The notes beneath the pieces were generated by a model. The model searched no databases. It was not told where the DNA came from and worked only from the letters and a program-made list of their open reading frames with translations. Positions 1-11,605 of a stretch of DNA of 64,000 bases are shown one piece after another. The stretch covers positions 143,769 to 207,768 of the forward strand of contig NZ_LN907827.1 in the NCBI RefSeq assembly GCF_001517405.1, in the 5' to 3' direction. The translations under genes and the position numbers were made by a program. The DNA is from Duffyella gerundensis (lineage in GTDB: Bacteria > Pseudomonadota > Gammaproteobacteria > Enterobacterales > Enterobacteriaceae). How positions within the stretch are numbered: position 1 is the stretch's first letter; each line of letters starts with the position of its first letter.

Positions 1-2754
<2,754 letters not shown>

Positions 2755-2850
2755 ACAACGCCACAGGCGTTTTGCAGTGACGCGGTTTCAATTTTCAGCA
2801 CGTACCGGATTATCGGGCCCGCCTTTTTTGGGGGGGTCCGGAACAGAATT

Positions 2851-2970
2851 TGCCTGGCGGCACTAGCGCGGTGGTCCCACCTGACCCCATGCCGAACTCA
2901 GAAGTGAAACGCCGTAGCGCCGATGGTAGTGTGGGGTCTCCCCATGCGAGAGTAGGGAACTGCCAGGCAT
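2851..2970 (+). rRNA. rrf: 5S ribosomal RNA
   Basis: A complete 120-nt 5S rRNA starting TGCCTGGCGG and ending TGCCAGGCAT, so the two ends pair as the terminal helix. It matches E. coli 5S almost base for base. It lies 96 nt after the 23S 3' end in the same transcript. Confidence 0.98.
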
Positions 2971-3065
2971 CAAATTAGGCCAGTAATGGCCATGACCCGA
3001 CCGGTGACGCGGCGGGGCGATATACCTGAGTCAGCACGGACGTGCGGACGCAGTACAGAATCGGT

Positions 3066-3142
3066 GGAGCGGTAGTTCAGTTGGTTAGAATACCTGCCTG
3101 TCACGCAGGGGGTCGCGGGTTCGAGCCCCGTCCGTTCCGCCA
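3066..3142 (+). tRNA. aspT: tRNA-Asp (GTC)
   Basis: A 77-nt tRNA with acceptor stem GGAGCGG/CCGTTCC, encoded CCA end, T-loop GGTTCGAGCC and anticodon GTC within CCTGTCACG. It is the first of two tRNA genes distal to the 5S gene, as in rrnC. Confidence 0.97.
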
Positions 3143-3150
3143 CCCTATTT

Positions 3151-3226
<76 letters not shown>

Positions 3227-3233
3227 GAAAATG

Positions 3234-3262
3234 ATCCTTTGCTTAGGCAAAGGATTTTTTTT
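3234..3262 (+). terminator. rRNA operon intrinsic terminator
   Basis: A 9-bp perfect stem ATCCTTTGC / GCAAAGGAT with a TTAG loop is followed by a run of eight T. It sits 7 nt after tRNA-Trp and is a textbook Rho-independent terminator for the rRNA/tRNA transcript. Confidence 0.93.
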
Positions 3263-3360
3263 GCCTAAATTTCGTCTTCATTAACGATTTCTTTATATCC
3301 AAACAAAGCCAAGGCATTAAAAACGCCAGCTTCCTGTCTAATACTTTAGAATCCCTGAAA

Positions 3361-3395
3361 AACCCAGAACCCAGAACCCAGAACCCAGAACCCAG
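3361..3395. repeat. Five tandem copies of a 7-bp unit
   Basis: The heptamer AACCCAG is repeated exactly five times in the gap between the tRNA-Trp terminator and the 3' end of hdfR. The A-rich, 7-bp design resembles the heptamer core of the large repeat element at 50936-51208, but the flanking arms of that element are absent here. The rest of the 3263-3430 gap shows nothing I recognise. Confidence 0.85.
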
Positions 3396-3430
3396 AATCA
3401 TAGGCTACTCCCGAACAAAACTGCTGCTGA

Positions 3431-4258
3431 TCACTTCAAATTAGCGATTGGAAACTTAAGCAACTGCTTAATATGCGTTTGTTGATCGCTATTTTGCAGC
3501 CAGACTGCATAAAGTGGACGTACAGCTACAGGTGTATCCTGGATAACAAGCAGATCGGCATAATCGTTGTGCCAGGTTTCTGGCAAAAATGCACATGCAT
3601 TAGTGACGTGCAGGAGCTGGCGCGTCAGGTGAGCTGATGTCGTAGTAAGCACTGGTACATCGTCGCCGCCAGCTAAATAGCTTTCATGCTGATGGAAATC
3701 GGCCCCCCACTCCAGCTTGATATAGTCATATTTCTCCAGCTTCTCGCTTTGCCGGGAACGAAATAAGGCCAGAGAAATATGCCCAATTTGCTGGCTCGTC
3801 AGTTCATCCATTTTTGGCGCTTCGGTGGTGATCAGCAGGTCAAGTTGACGTTCGTGTAACTGTTTAACCAGCGAATGACGTTGAGCAACACGTGCTTCAA
3901 GATGCAAGCTCTCCCGATTCTCATAGAGCGTCTGTAGCCAGGGGGTGAGATAAGCCTCCCAGAGCGACGCACTGGCACCAATCGACAGCTCATGATGCTG
4001 TTGGGTATGGGAAACCTCTTTCTTTGCCATCAGCCATGTGTTCATCAAGCTTTCGGCATAGGGTAATAGACGTTCGCCTGCGGAAGTCAGGCGTATATTA
4101 TTGCGATGCCGGGTAAACAGGTTGACACCGAGCTGAGTTTCCAGCTGTCTGATACGAAAGCTAACCGCAGACTGTGTCAGGTAAAGTGCCTCAGCAGCAC
4201 GGCCAAAGTGGCGCGTTCGGCTCACTTCCAAAAAGGTTTTCAACAATTCCGTATCCAC
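3431..4258 (-). CDS. hdfR: LysR-type regulator HdfR
   Basis: A LysR-family DNA-binding regulator; in E. coli HdfR (YifA, 279 aa) represses the flagellar master operon flhDC. The 275-aa product has an N-terminal winged helix-turn-helix (about residues 3-60, with [14 protein letters not shown]) and a C-terminal effector-binding domain. Identity rests on the sequence and on the exact E. coli neighbourhood: the rRNA operon downstream and maoP divergently upstream. The start MDTELLKTF fits the family. Regulation of flagella here is inferred from E. coli. Confidence 0.93.
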   Translation of the reverse strand: MDTELLKTFLEVSRTRHFGRAAEALYLTQSAVSFRIRQLETQLGVNLFTRHRNNIRLTSAGERLLPYAESLMNTWLMAKKEVSHTQQHHELSIGASASLWEAYLTPWLQTLYENRESLHLEARVAQRHSLVKQLHERQLDLLITTEAPKMDELTSQQIGHISLALFRSRQSEKLEKYDYIKLEWGADFHQHESYLAGGDDVPVLTTTSAHLTRQLLHVTNACAFLPETWHNDYADLLVIQDTPVAVRPLYAVWLQNSDQQTHIKQLLKFPIANLK

Positions 4259-4379
4259 TGGCTTCCTCCAAAATTTGTTTGTCGTTATGATTTAAATCTT
4301 TTGTTTTACACTCTGTCAAGCCTATCTAATACTCCGCGCCATAAATAGCACGGCCATAGAAGAGTTAGGAGCGTGTAAA
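4259..4379. promoter_or_regulatory. Divergent hdfR/maoP control region
   Basis: A 121-bp gap between divergent starts, holding both promoters. A ribosome-binding site TAGGAG at 4366-4371 precedes maoP. In E. coli the site maoS, through which MaoP organises the Ori macrodomain, lies in this same intergenic region; by synteny it should be here, but I cannot place it. Confidence 0.45.
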
Positions 4380-4718
4380 ATGGCGGAAAGCTTCGCAACA
4401 ACGAATCGTTTTTTTGATAACAAACACTATCCACGTGGATTCTCCCGCCATGGAGATTTCACTATTAAAGAAGCTCAGCTTCTTGAACGTCACGGTTATG
4501 CTTTTAACGAGCTTGATCTGGCAAAAAGAGAGCCAACTACAGAAGAGGAACGCCTCTTTGTAGAAGTGTGTCGCGGCATTCGCGAACCACAAACGGAAGC
4601 TGAACGTGTATGGTCAAAATATATGACCCGTATCAAGCGCCCTAAACGTTTTCACACCCTGTCAGGCGGTAAACCGCAGATGGAAGGCGTTGAAGACTAC
4701 ACGGAAAGCGATGATTAA
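4380..4718 (+). CDS. maoP: Ori macrodomain protein MaoP (YifE)
   Basis: A 112-aa protein, the same length as E. coli MaoP (YifE, DUF413), which together with the DNA site maoS structures the chromosome around the replication origin. The family features are visible: an N-terminal [18 protein letters not shown] segment, then an acidic helical region. It is divergent from hdfR and followed at once by a terminator. Start chosen at ATG with TAGGAG about 8 nt upstream. Confidence 0.94.
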   Translation: MAESFATTNRFFDNKHYPRGFSRHGDFTIKEAQLLERHGYAFNELDLAKREPTTEEERLFVEVCRGIREPQTEAERVWSKYMTRIKRPKRFHTLSGGKPQMEGVEDYTESDD

Positions 4719-4723
4719 AAGAG

Positions 4724-4748
4724 TGGAGCCGACAGGCTCCATTTTTTT
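4724..4748. terminator. Terminator between convergent maoP and comM
   Basis: The stem TGGAGCC / GGCTCCA with a GACA loop is followed on the + strand by seven T, terminating maoP. On the minus strand the same stem is followed by a weaker T-rich stretch (CTCTTTTAAT), so it may also serve comM, whose stop overlaps it. Confidence 0.85.
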
Positions 4749-6267
4749 ATTCCAGGCTTTTATGCAAATGAATCAACAACCGATCAATGCCGCGATAACT
4801 TAACGCTTCCTGAAGATGCTCCCGATGTATACCTTCCTTACCTGCTAAATCGGCAATAGTACGCGAGACCTTTAGGATTCGCTGCCATGCTCTTACCGAT
4901 AGCCCCAGCGTGTTTAATACATTTTCCAGCCACTGCGCACTTTCCATATCGATCTCGCACCACTGTTGAATCTCTTTGTTATTGAGCGCTGCATTGACCT
5001 TTCCCGCACGCGTCAGCTGTATTGTGCGCGCCGCCTGCACGCGCTGGCGAACCACGTCACTCGATTCATTAACACTTTCTCGCTGACTTAACGTGCCTGA
5101 GGGCAATAAAGGCACCTCCAGCGAAAGATCAAAGCGATCTAAAAATGGGCCTGACAGGCGACTGAGATAGCGCAGCGTCTGCTGTGGCGAACATCGGTTA
5201 TGGTTGCCTTGATAATGCCCTGTTGGGCTTGGATTCATGGCTGCAATAAGTTGAAAGCGAGCCGGATATGTCACCTTCGCTCGCGCCCGTGATATAGCGA
5301 TTTCACCGGACTCAATCGGTTCGCGTAAGGCATCCAGCACACGACGCTCAAACTCCGGGAGTTCATCAAGAAAGAGTACGCCATTATGCGCCAGTGAAAT
5401 CTCGCCGGGTCGGGGCAAACTACCACCGCCAATGAGCGCAAATAGCGATGCGCTATGATGAGGCGCGCGAAAAGGGCGCTGTCGCCACTGTTTATGCAGG
5501 TTGCCGCTGTCAGACAAGCTGGCAATAGCGGCGCATTCCAGCGCCTCCTGTTCCGTCAATGGTGGCATCAGGCCCGACAAGCGTGTGGCCAGCATTGTTT
5601 TACCGGTACCGGGAGGACCAATCAGCAGCAGGTTGTGTCCGCCCGCCGCGGTAATCTCCAGCGCGCGCCGCGCCTGATGCTGACCGGTAACATCATTCAA
5701 ATCTGCGCTGTGTACCGCTTCCTGATAAGGCTGAGCTTCCGCAGCAGCCAGCTCCTGTTTACCATGCAGAAAGGCACAGACATCCAGCAGATGTTCGCCG
5801 ATTAACGACTGACCTTGTTGGATTAATCCAACATCCGCCTGATTATCCGCAGACAGGATTAGCTGCCGCGTCGCCGCCAGGGCAGCCATTGCCGCCGGGA
5901 TTGCTCCCTGAACGCCCCTTAGCGTGCCTGTAAGCGCCAGCTCACCCAGAAACTCATACTGCGTCAGCTTATCTGCAGGAACCTGCTCTGAAGCGACCAG
6001 AACGGCAATAGCGATAGGCAGATCGTAACGTCCCCCTTCTTTAGGGAGATCTGCTGGCGCTAAATTTACCGTAATACGGCGAGCAGGAAAGCTGAAGCCG
6101 CTATTGATAATGGCGCTGCGTACTCGATCGCGTGCCTCTTTCACGGTGGTCTCCGGCAGGCCCACCAGAGAAAAGGCGGGCAATCCATTGCTGATGTGGA
6201 CTTCAACCGTCACCAGAGGCGCGTTAACGCCCAGCAGTGCGCGTGTTAATACGATGGAAAGCGACAT
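4747..6267 (-). CDS. comM: Mg-chelatase-like AAA+ ATPase ComM (YifB)
   Basis: A 506-aa AAA+ ATPase, identical in length to E. coli YifB. The family (ComM in Haemophilus and Vibrio) is a hexameric helicase that promotes branch migration when transformed DNA is integrated. An N-terminal ChlI-like domain precedes the Walker A motif GPPGTGKT (217-224) and the Walker B-like FLDELPEF; a C-terminal helical domain follows. The frame stays open for 50 codons upstream, but MSLSIVLTRA with AAGGAG upstream (GGAGCCGTT then ATG) matches the family start. It is convergent with maoP. Confidence 0.95.
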   Translation of the reverse strand: MSLSIVLTRALLGVNAPLVTVEVHISNGLPAFSLVGLPETTVKEARDRVRSAIINSGFSFPARRITVNLAPADLPKEGGRYDLPIAIAVLVASEQVPADKLTQYEFLGELALTGTLRGVQGAIPAAMAALAATRQLILSADNQADVGLIQQGQSLIGEHLLDVCAFLHGKQELAAAEAQPYQEAVHSADLNDVTGQHQARRALEITAAGGHNLLLIGPPGTGKTMLATRLSGLMPPLTEQEALECAAIASLSDSGNLHKQWRQRPFRAPHHSASLFALIGGGSLPRPGEISLAHNGVLFLDELPEFERRVLDALREPIESGEIAISRARAKVTYPARFQLIAAMNPSPTGHYQGNHNRCSPQQTLRYLSRLSGPFLDRFDLSLEVPLLPSGTLSQRESVNESSDVVRQRVQAARTIQLTRAGKVNAALNNKEIQQWCEIDMESAQWLENVLNTLGLSVRAWQRILKVSRTIADLAGKEGIHREHLQEALSYRGIDRLLIHLHKSLE

Positions 6268-6524
6268 AACGGCTCCTTTTCCATCAGTGTGGCGAGCGGC
6301 AAAGGCGCTGGCGAATCTTTGATTCTCATTTTTGAAGCCGCGATGCAGCCTGAATACCCACGTTGCCGTCGTTTGCATTTTTATGGAACCGGCATCGATA
6401 ACAAGCGAAAAACTCATTACGACGATGACGTTATGAATAAATTTCAGTTAAGAGCTTGTAACTGAAATTACTCATTTTTTTCACATCAGCAAAATCAGCG
6501 GTTGAAATTAACCCGCGAAAAAAG

Positions 6525-6552
6525 TTGTCATGATCACACTAACTATGATAAC
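6525..6552 (+). promoter_or_regulatory. Probable ilvLXGMEDA promoter
   Basis: A -35-like TTGTCA (6525-6530) is followed after 16 bp by GATAAC (6547-6552), about 40 bp before the leader peptide start. Its place directly upstream of ilvL corresponds to the E. coli ilvGp2 promoter. The boxes are only moderately close to consensus. Confidence 0.45.
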
Positions 6553-6594
6553 TCTGTAGGCATTACTTCGAACAAGCGATTAAAAGTATCTGAC

Positions 6595-6693
6595 ATGAAA
6601 GCCCTTCTACGAGTGATTAACCTGGTCGTGATTAGCGTGGTGGTGATTCTTATCACACCGTGCGGGGCTTCGCTCGGAGAAAGAAAGGCTTAA
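6595..6693 (+). CDS. ilvL: ilv operon leader peptide IlvL
   Basis: A 32-aa attenuation peptide, the same length as E. coli IlvL. Residues 4-20 are packed with Leu, Val and Ile codons (LLRVINLVVISVVVILI), so ribosome stalling when any of the three charged tRNAs is scarce prevents the attenuator hairpin from forming. The ATG at 6595 is preferred over an upstream in-frame ATG because the peptide then aligns end to end with E. coli. A terminator follows 23 nt later. Confidence 0.95.
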   Translation: MKALLRVINLVVISVVVILITPCGASLGERKA

Positions 6694-6715
6694 AAATCAA
6701 GTCTGAATTCAACGA

Positions 6716-6750
6716 AACCCCCCGCACCGAAAGGTCCGGGGGTTTTTTTT
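6716..6750 (+). terminator. ilv attenuator
   Basis: A GC-rich hairpin (CCCCCCGCACC, loop GAAA, GGTCCGGGGG) followed by eight T. It lies between the leader peptide and ilvX/ilvG, and is the transcription attenuator expected for this operon. Confidence 0.93.
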
Positions 6751-6789
6751 ATCCAGACATTCAGTTAGTGACTTAAGGCGGAGCAAACA

Positions 6790-6840
6790 ATGAACAGCAG
6801 CATAATATTCTGTGGTTCTCGCCGAAAGACAGGAGAATAG
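6790..6840 (+). CDS. ilvX: Small peptide IlvX
   Basis: A 16-codon frame, [16 protein letters not shown], ending at a TAG two bases before the ilvG start codon. E. coli IlvX is also 16 aa (MNNSTKFCFSRFRTGN) at the same position, and the pattern MN-S---FC-SR-RTG is conserved. A purine-rich GGCGGAG stands ahead of its ATG, and its last codons contain the ilvG ribosome-binding site AGGAG, which suggests translational coupling. Its function is not established. Confidence 0.85.
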   Translation: MNSSIIFCGSRRKTGE

Positions 6841-6842
6841 CG

Positions 6843-8489
6843 ATGACAGGCGCACAATGGGTTGTTCAGGCGTTACGTGCACAGGGCATTAATACTGTGT
6901 TTGGCTATCCGGGTGGAGCGATCATGCCAGTTTACGATGCGCTCTATGATGGCGGCGTCGAACATCTATTGTGTCGCCATGAGCAGGGCGCAGCCATGGC
7001 CGCTATCGGCTATGCGCGTGCAACCGGCAAAACCGGTGTGTGTATCGCGACTTCAGGTCCGGGCGCGACCAACCTGATCACCGGCCTGGCGGATGCCATG
7101 ATGGATTCCGTGCCGGTAGTGGCTATCACCGGTCAGGTATCATCAGCTTTTATCGGTACCGATGCCTTTCAGGAAATCGACGTGCTCGGCATGTCATTAT
7201 CCTGCACCAAGCACAGTTTTTTGGTGGAATCGCTGGAAGCTCTGCCTTCAGTGCTGGCAGAAGCCTTTGCCATTGCGCAATCTGGTCGCCCTGGCCCGGT
7301 ACTGGTCGATATCCCTAAAGATATTCAGCTGGCGAGCGGCGATCTGACGCCGCATCTGCTGCCGGTGGAAGAGGCGATCGCGCATCCTCATCAGCAGCTG
7401 GCGGAAGCCCGGACCTTACTGGCGCAAGCCAAAAAGCCAGTGCTGTACGTGGGTGGCGGTGTTGGTATGGCGCGTGCGGTGCCGGCACTGCGTGCCTTCG
7501 CGCAGGAAACCGGCATTCCAACCGTTGCCACGTTAAAAGGGCTGGGTGCCGCTGACGTTAAAGATGAATGTTATCTCGGCATGTTAGGTATGCATGGCAC
7601 CAAAGCCGCTAACCTTGCCGTCCAGCAGTGCGACCTGTTGATTGCAGTTGGTGCGCGGTTTGACGATCGTGTTACCGGCAAGCTCGATACCTTCGCGCCG
7701 CACGCCAGCATCATTCATCTGGATATCGATCCAGCCGAGTTTCACAAGCTGCGCCGGGCACACGTGACCCTGCAGGGCGATTTCAATGCGCTGTTGCCCG
7801 CGCTCAGCCAGCCGATAGACGTTACTGAATGGCGTAACGACGTTATCGCGTTAAAAACCACACATGCATGGCGTTACGATCATCCTGGAGATGCCATTTT
7901 CGCGCCGTTGTTTTTGAAGCAGTTATCCGATCGCAAAGCGGCCAGCGCGGTGGTCACCACCGACGTTGGTCAGCATCAGATGTGGGCGGCTCAGCATATG
8001 AGCTACCACGAGCCGGAAAATTTCATCACCTCCAGCGGCCTGGGCACCATGGGTTTTGGTTTGCCCGCGGCGGTTGGCGCGCAGGTTGCCCGCCCTGATG
8101 ATTGCGTTATCTGTATCTCCGGCGACGGCTCGTTCATGATGAATGTGCAGGAACTGGGCACCATCAAACGTAAGCAGTTACCAGTAAAAATTGTGCTGAT
8201 GGACAACCAGCGTTTAGGCATGGTGCGTCAGTGGCAGCAGCTGTTCTTTGCCGAGCGCTACAGCGAAACCAACCTGTCTGATAATCCCGATTTCTTAATG
8301 CTGGCCGGCGCCTTCGGCATTCCTGGCCAGCGTATCACCCGTAAAGATCAGGTCGATGGCGCGTTAGATGCCCTGCTCAACAGCGAAGGGCCGTATCTGC
8401 TGCATGTCTCAATCGACGAATATGAAAATGTCTGGCCTCTGGTTCCACCAGGCGCCAGCAACGCGAATATGATGGAGAAAACGTCATGA
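6843..8489 (+). CDS. ilvG: Acetolactate synthase II, large subunit IlvG
   Basis: A thiamine-diphosphate enzyme condensing two pyruvates to acetolactate, or pyruvate with 2-oxobutyrate to acetohydroxybutyrate: the first common step of Val, Leu and Ile synthesis. The 548-aa frame is uninterrupted, unlike E. coli K-12, where ilvG carries a frameshift. The N-terminal TPP domain (with [13 protein letters not shown]), a central FAD-type domain and the C-terminal TPP motif [15 protein letters not shown] are all present. It overlaps ilvM by 4 nt (ATGA). ATG with AGGAG upstream. Confidence 0.97.
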   Translation: MTGAQWVVQALRAQGINTVFGYPGGAIMPVYDALYDGGVEHLLCRHEQGAAMAAIGYARATGKTGVCIATSGPGATNLITGLADAMMDSVPVVAITGQVSSAFIGTDAFQEIDVLGMSLSCTKHSFLVESLEALPSVLAEAFAIAQSGRPGPVLVDIPKDIQLASGDLTPHLLPVEEAIAHPHQQLAEARTLLAQAKKPVLYVGGGVGMARAVPALRAFAQETGIPTVATLKGLGAADVKDECYLGMLGMHGTKAANLAVQQCDLLIAVGARFDDRVTGKLDTFAPHASIIHLDIDPAEFHKLRRAHVTLQGDFNALLPALSQPIDVTEWRNDVIALKTTHAWRYDHPGDAIFAPLFLKQLSDRKAASAVVTTDVGQHQMWAAQHMSYHEPENFITSSGLGTMGFGLPAAVGAQVARPDDCVICISGDGSFMMNVQELGTIKRKQLPVKIVLMDNQRLGMVRQWQQLFFAERYSETNLSDNPDFLMLAGAFGIPGQRITRKDQVDGALDALLNSEGPYLLHVSIDEYENVWPLVPPGASNANMMEKTS

Positions 8490-8743
8490 ATCAGCATCAA
8501 CTGTCTATCGAAGCCCGTTTCCGACCTGAAATAGTCGAGCGCATTTTGCGCGTTGTTCGCCATCGCGGCTTTCAGCTTTGCGCGATGAACATGGCCTCCG
8601 GCATCAACGCAGAAAGCGTTAATATCGAAATGACCGTTGCCAGCCAGCGTTCAGTCGAATTATTGTCATCTCAGCTAAATAAATTAATGGATGTCGCGAG
8701 CGTCCAGATTCACCAACAAACAACACAACAGATCCGTGCATAG
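8486..8743 (+). CDS. ilvM: Acetolactate synthase II, small subunit IlvM
   Basis: An 85-aa ACT-domain protein, the regulatory subunit paired with IlvG; in E. coli the AHAS II holoenzyme is valine-insensitive. The start codon overlaps the ilvG stop (ATGA), a common arrangement for stoichiometric subunits. The small size and position between ilvG and ilvE are those of E. coli. Confidence 0.95.
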   Translation: MNQHQLSIEARFRPEIVERILRVVRHRGFQLCAMNMASGINAESVNIEMTVASQRSVELLSSQLNKLMDVASVQIHQQTTQQIRA

Positions 8744-8762
8744 CCGCGAAAGGAATAAGAAT

Positions 8763-9692
8763 ATGAGCACCAAAAAAGCAGATTTCATTTGGTTTAACGG
8801 CGAGATGGTTAAGTGGGAAGAGGCAAAGGTCAGCGTGATGTCACACGCGCTGCATTACGGCACGTCGGTGTTTGAAGGCGTTCGCTGCTATGACTCTCAC
8901 AAAGGCCCGGTGGTGTTTCGTCACCGCGAGCACATGCAGCGCCTGCATGACTCGGCCAAAATCTACCGTTTTCCAGTGAACTTCAGCGTAGATGAGCTGA
9001 TGTCTGCTTGCCGTGACGTGCTGCGTAAAAACAACCTGAAAAGTGCCTACATCCGTCCGCTGGCTTTTGTGGGTGATGTGGGTCTGGGTGTAAATCCGCC
9101 AGATGGTTTTAGCACCGATGTGATCATCGCCGCGTTCCCTTGGGGTGCTTATCTGGGCGCCGAAGCGCTGGAGCAGGGGATCGACGCCATGGTTTCCTCC
9201 TGGAATCGCGTCGCACCAAACACCATTCCTACCGCAGCCAAAGCGGGCGGCAACTATCTCTCTTCCTTACTGGTAGGCAGCGAAGCGCGCCGCCATGGTT
9301 ATCAGGAAGGCATCGCGCTGGACACCAACGGCTATATCTCTGAAGGCGCAGGCGAAAACCTGTTTGAAGTTAAAGACGGCATCCTGTTCACGCCGCCTTT
9401 CACCTCATCCGCGCTGCCGGGTATCACGCGTGATGCGATCATCAAGCTGGCAAAAGATATGGGCATCGAAGTACGTGAGCAGGTGCTGTCACGTGAGTCG
9501 CTCTATCTTGCCGATGAAGTCTTTATGTCCGGCACCGCCGCTGAAATCACGCCAGTCCGCAGCGTGGATGGCATCAAGGTTGGCGAAGGCAAGTGTGGCC
9601 CGGTAACCAAACGTATTCAGCAGGCGTTCTTCGGGCTGTTCACCGGCGAAACCGAAGATAAATGGGGTTGGTTGGATCAGGTTAACCCATAA
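8763..9692 (+). CDS. ilvE: Branched-chain amino-acid aminotransferase IlvE
   Basis: A 309-aa fold-type IV PLP aminotransferase, the same length as E. coli IlvE, performing the last step of Ile, Val and Leu synthesis with glutamate as amino donor. The PLP lysine lies in PTAAKAGGNYLSS; the phosphate-binding and substrate motifs EGAGENLFEV and SGTAAEITPV are intact. An open frame extends 24 codons upstream into ilvM, but MSTKKADFIWF with AAAGGAATAAG ahead matches the family start. Confidence 0.97.
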   Translation: MSTKKADFIWFNGEMVKWEEAKVSVMSHALHYGTSVFEGVRCYDSHKGPVVFRHREHMQRLHDSAKIYRFPVNFSVDELMSACRDVLRKNNLKSAYIRPLAFVGDVGLGVNPPDGFSTDVIIAAFPWGAYLGAEALEQGIDAMVSSWNRVAPNTIPTAAKAGGNYLSSLLVGSEARRHGYQEGIALDTNGYISEGAGENLFEVKDGILFTPPFTSSALPGITRDAIIKLAKDMGIEVREQVLSRESLYLADEVFMSGTAAEITPVRSVDGIKVGEGKCGPVTKRIQQAFFGLFTGETEDKWGWLDQVNP

Positions 9693-9752
9693 CAAGACTG
9701 TCTCCGCGGACGCAGTGGCGTTCGCGTTATTATCCAGACTGGAGTAAAGAGC

Positions 9753-11603
9753 ATGCCTAAGTACCGTTCCGCGACAACCACCCACGGCCGTAATATGGCA
9801 GGTGCCCGAGCCTTATGGCGTGCCACCGGCATGACCGATGACGATTTCGGCAAGCCAATTATCGCCGTGGTCAACTCCTTCACACAGTTCGTGCCGGGCC
9901 ACGTGCACCTGCGCGATCTTGGTAAACTGGTGGCAGAGCAGATCGAAGCCGCAGGCGGCGTCGCCAAAGAGTTCAACACCATTGCCGTTGATGATGGTAT
10001 CGCGATGGGCCACGGCGGCATGCTCTATTCACTTCCCTCTCGCGAGCTGATCGCTGACTCAGTGGAATACATGGTCAACGCGCACTGCGCCGATGCCATG
10101 GTCTGCATCTCGAACTGCGATAAAATCACCCCTGGCATGCTGATGGCGTCATTGCGCCTCAACGTACCGGTGATCTTTGTTTCTGGCGGCCCGATGGAAG
10201 CCGGTAAAACCAAGCTCTCTGACAAAATCATCAAGCTCGATCTGGTCGATGCCATGATTCAGGGCGCCAACCCAAACGTCAGCGATGCCGACAGCGAGCA
10301 AATTGAACGCTCAGCTTGCCCAACCTGCGGCTCCTGTTCCGGTATGTTCACCGCCAACTCGATGAACTGCCTGACCGAAGCGCTGGGCCTGTCACAGCCG
10401 GGCAACGGCTCGCTGCTCGCTACCCACGCCGACCGCAAAGATCTGTTTATCAACGCGGGCAAGCGCATCGTCGGTCTGGCAAAACGTTATTACGAGCAGG
10501 ATGATGAGAGCGTGCTGCCGCGCAACATCGCCAACAAAGCGGCTTTTGAAAACGCCATGACGCTGGATATCGCGATGGGCGGCTCAACCAATACCGTGCT
10601 GCATCTGTTAGCTGCCGCGCAGGAAGGCGAAATCGACTTCAATATTTCCGATATCGACCGTCTGTCGCGCCTGGTGCCTCACCTGTGTAAAGTTGCGCCA
10701 AGCACTCAGAAATACCATATGGAAGATGTGCATCGCGCTGGCGGCGTGGTCGGCATTCTTGGCGAGCTGGATCGTGCTGGCCTGCTGGATAACAGCGTGC
10801 GTAACGTGCTCGGTCTGAGCCTGAGCGAGACGCTGGAGCAATATGACATCACGCTGACAAAAGACGAGGCGGTGAAAACCATGTTCCGCGCCGGTCCTGC
10901 TGGCATTCGCACCACGCAGGCGTTCTCGCAGAACTGCCGCTGGGACACGCTGGATGACGATCGTCAGGAAGGCTGTATTCGTTCACGCGAATTTGCCTTT
11001 TCGCAGGATGGCGGCCTGGCCGTGCTGTATGGCAACCTGGCCACCGACGGCTGCATTGTCAAAACCGCGGGCGTGGATAACGACAACCTGACCTTCCGTG
11101 GTCCGGCCAAAGTTTATGAAAGCCAGGACGACGCAGTGTCGGCGATTCTCGGTGGAAAAGTGGTTGCGGGCGACGTCGTGGTCATTCGTTATGAAGGACC
11201 AAAAGGCGGACCGGGCATGCAGGAAATGCTCTATCCCACCACCTATCTGAAGTCGATGGGATTAGGCAAAAGCTGCGCGCTGATCACCGATGGCCGTTTC
11301 TCCGGCGGCACATCCGGCCTGTCCATTGGACACGCATCGCCGGAAGCCGCCAGCGGCGGTACTATTGCGCTGGTGAAAGATGGCGACATGATCGACATCG
11401 ATATTCCTAACCGCGGCATTCAGCTTGACGTGCCCGACAACGAACTGCACGCCCGTCGCGAAGAGGAAGAGGCGCGCGGCGAAGCCGCCTGGACGCCACA
11501 CGGCCGCGAGCGTCAGGTATCTTTTGCATTGCGTGCTTACGCGACACTGGCAACCAGTGCCGATAAAGGCGCGGTGCGTGACAAGAGCAAGCTGGGAGGC
11601 TAA
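9753..11603 (+). CDS. ilvD: Dihydroxy-acid dehydratase IlvD
   Basis: An iron-sulfur dehydratase converting 2,3-dihydroxy-3-methyl acids to 2-oxo acids, the third step of Val/Ile synthesis. It is 616 aa as in E. coli, with the cluster cysteines in [10 protein letters not shown] and [17 protein letters not shown], and the C-terminal active-site region [17 protein letters not shown] is preceded by GGAGTAAAG. It follows ilvE after 60 nt and precedes ilvA by 2 nt. Confidence 0.97.
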   Translation: MPKYRSATTTHGRNMAGARALWRATGMTDDDFGKPIIAVVNSFTQFVPGHVHLRDLGKLVAEQIEAAGGVAKEFNTIAVDDGIAMGHGGMLYSLPSRELIADSVEYMVNAHCADAMVCISNCDKITPGMLMASLRLNVPVIFVSGGPMEAGKTKLSDKIIKLDLVDAMIQGANPNVSDADSEQIERSACPTCGSCSGMFTANSMNCLTEALGLSQPGNGSLLATHADRKDLFINAGKRIVGLAKRYYEQDDESVLPRNIANKAAFENAMTLDIAMGGSTNTVLHLLAAAQEGEIDFNISDIDRLSRLVPHLCKVAPSTQKYHMEDVHRAGGVVGILGELDRAGLLDNSVRNVLGLSLSETLEQYDITLTKDEAVKTMFRAGPAGIRTTQAFSQNCRWDTLDDDRQEGCIRSREFAFSQDGGLAVLYGNLATDGCIVKTAGVDNDNLTFRGPAKVYESQDDAVSAILGGKVVAGDVVVIRYEGPKGGPGMQEMLYPTTYLKSMGLGKSCALITDGRFSGGTSGLSIGHASPEAASGGTIALVKDGDMIDIDIPNRGIQLDVPDNELHARREEEEARGEAAWTPHGRERQVSFALRAYATLATSADKGAVRDKSKLGG

Positions 11604-11605
11604 CC

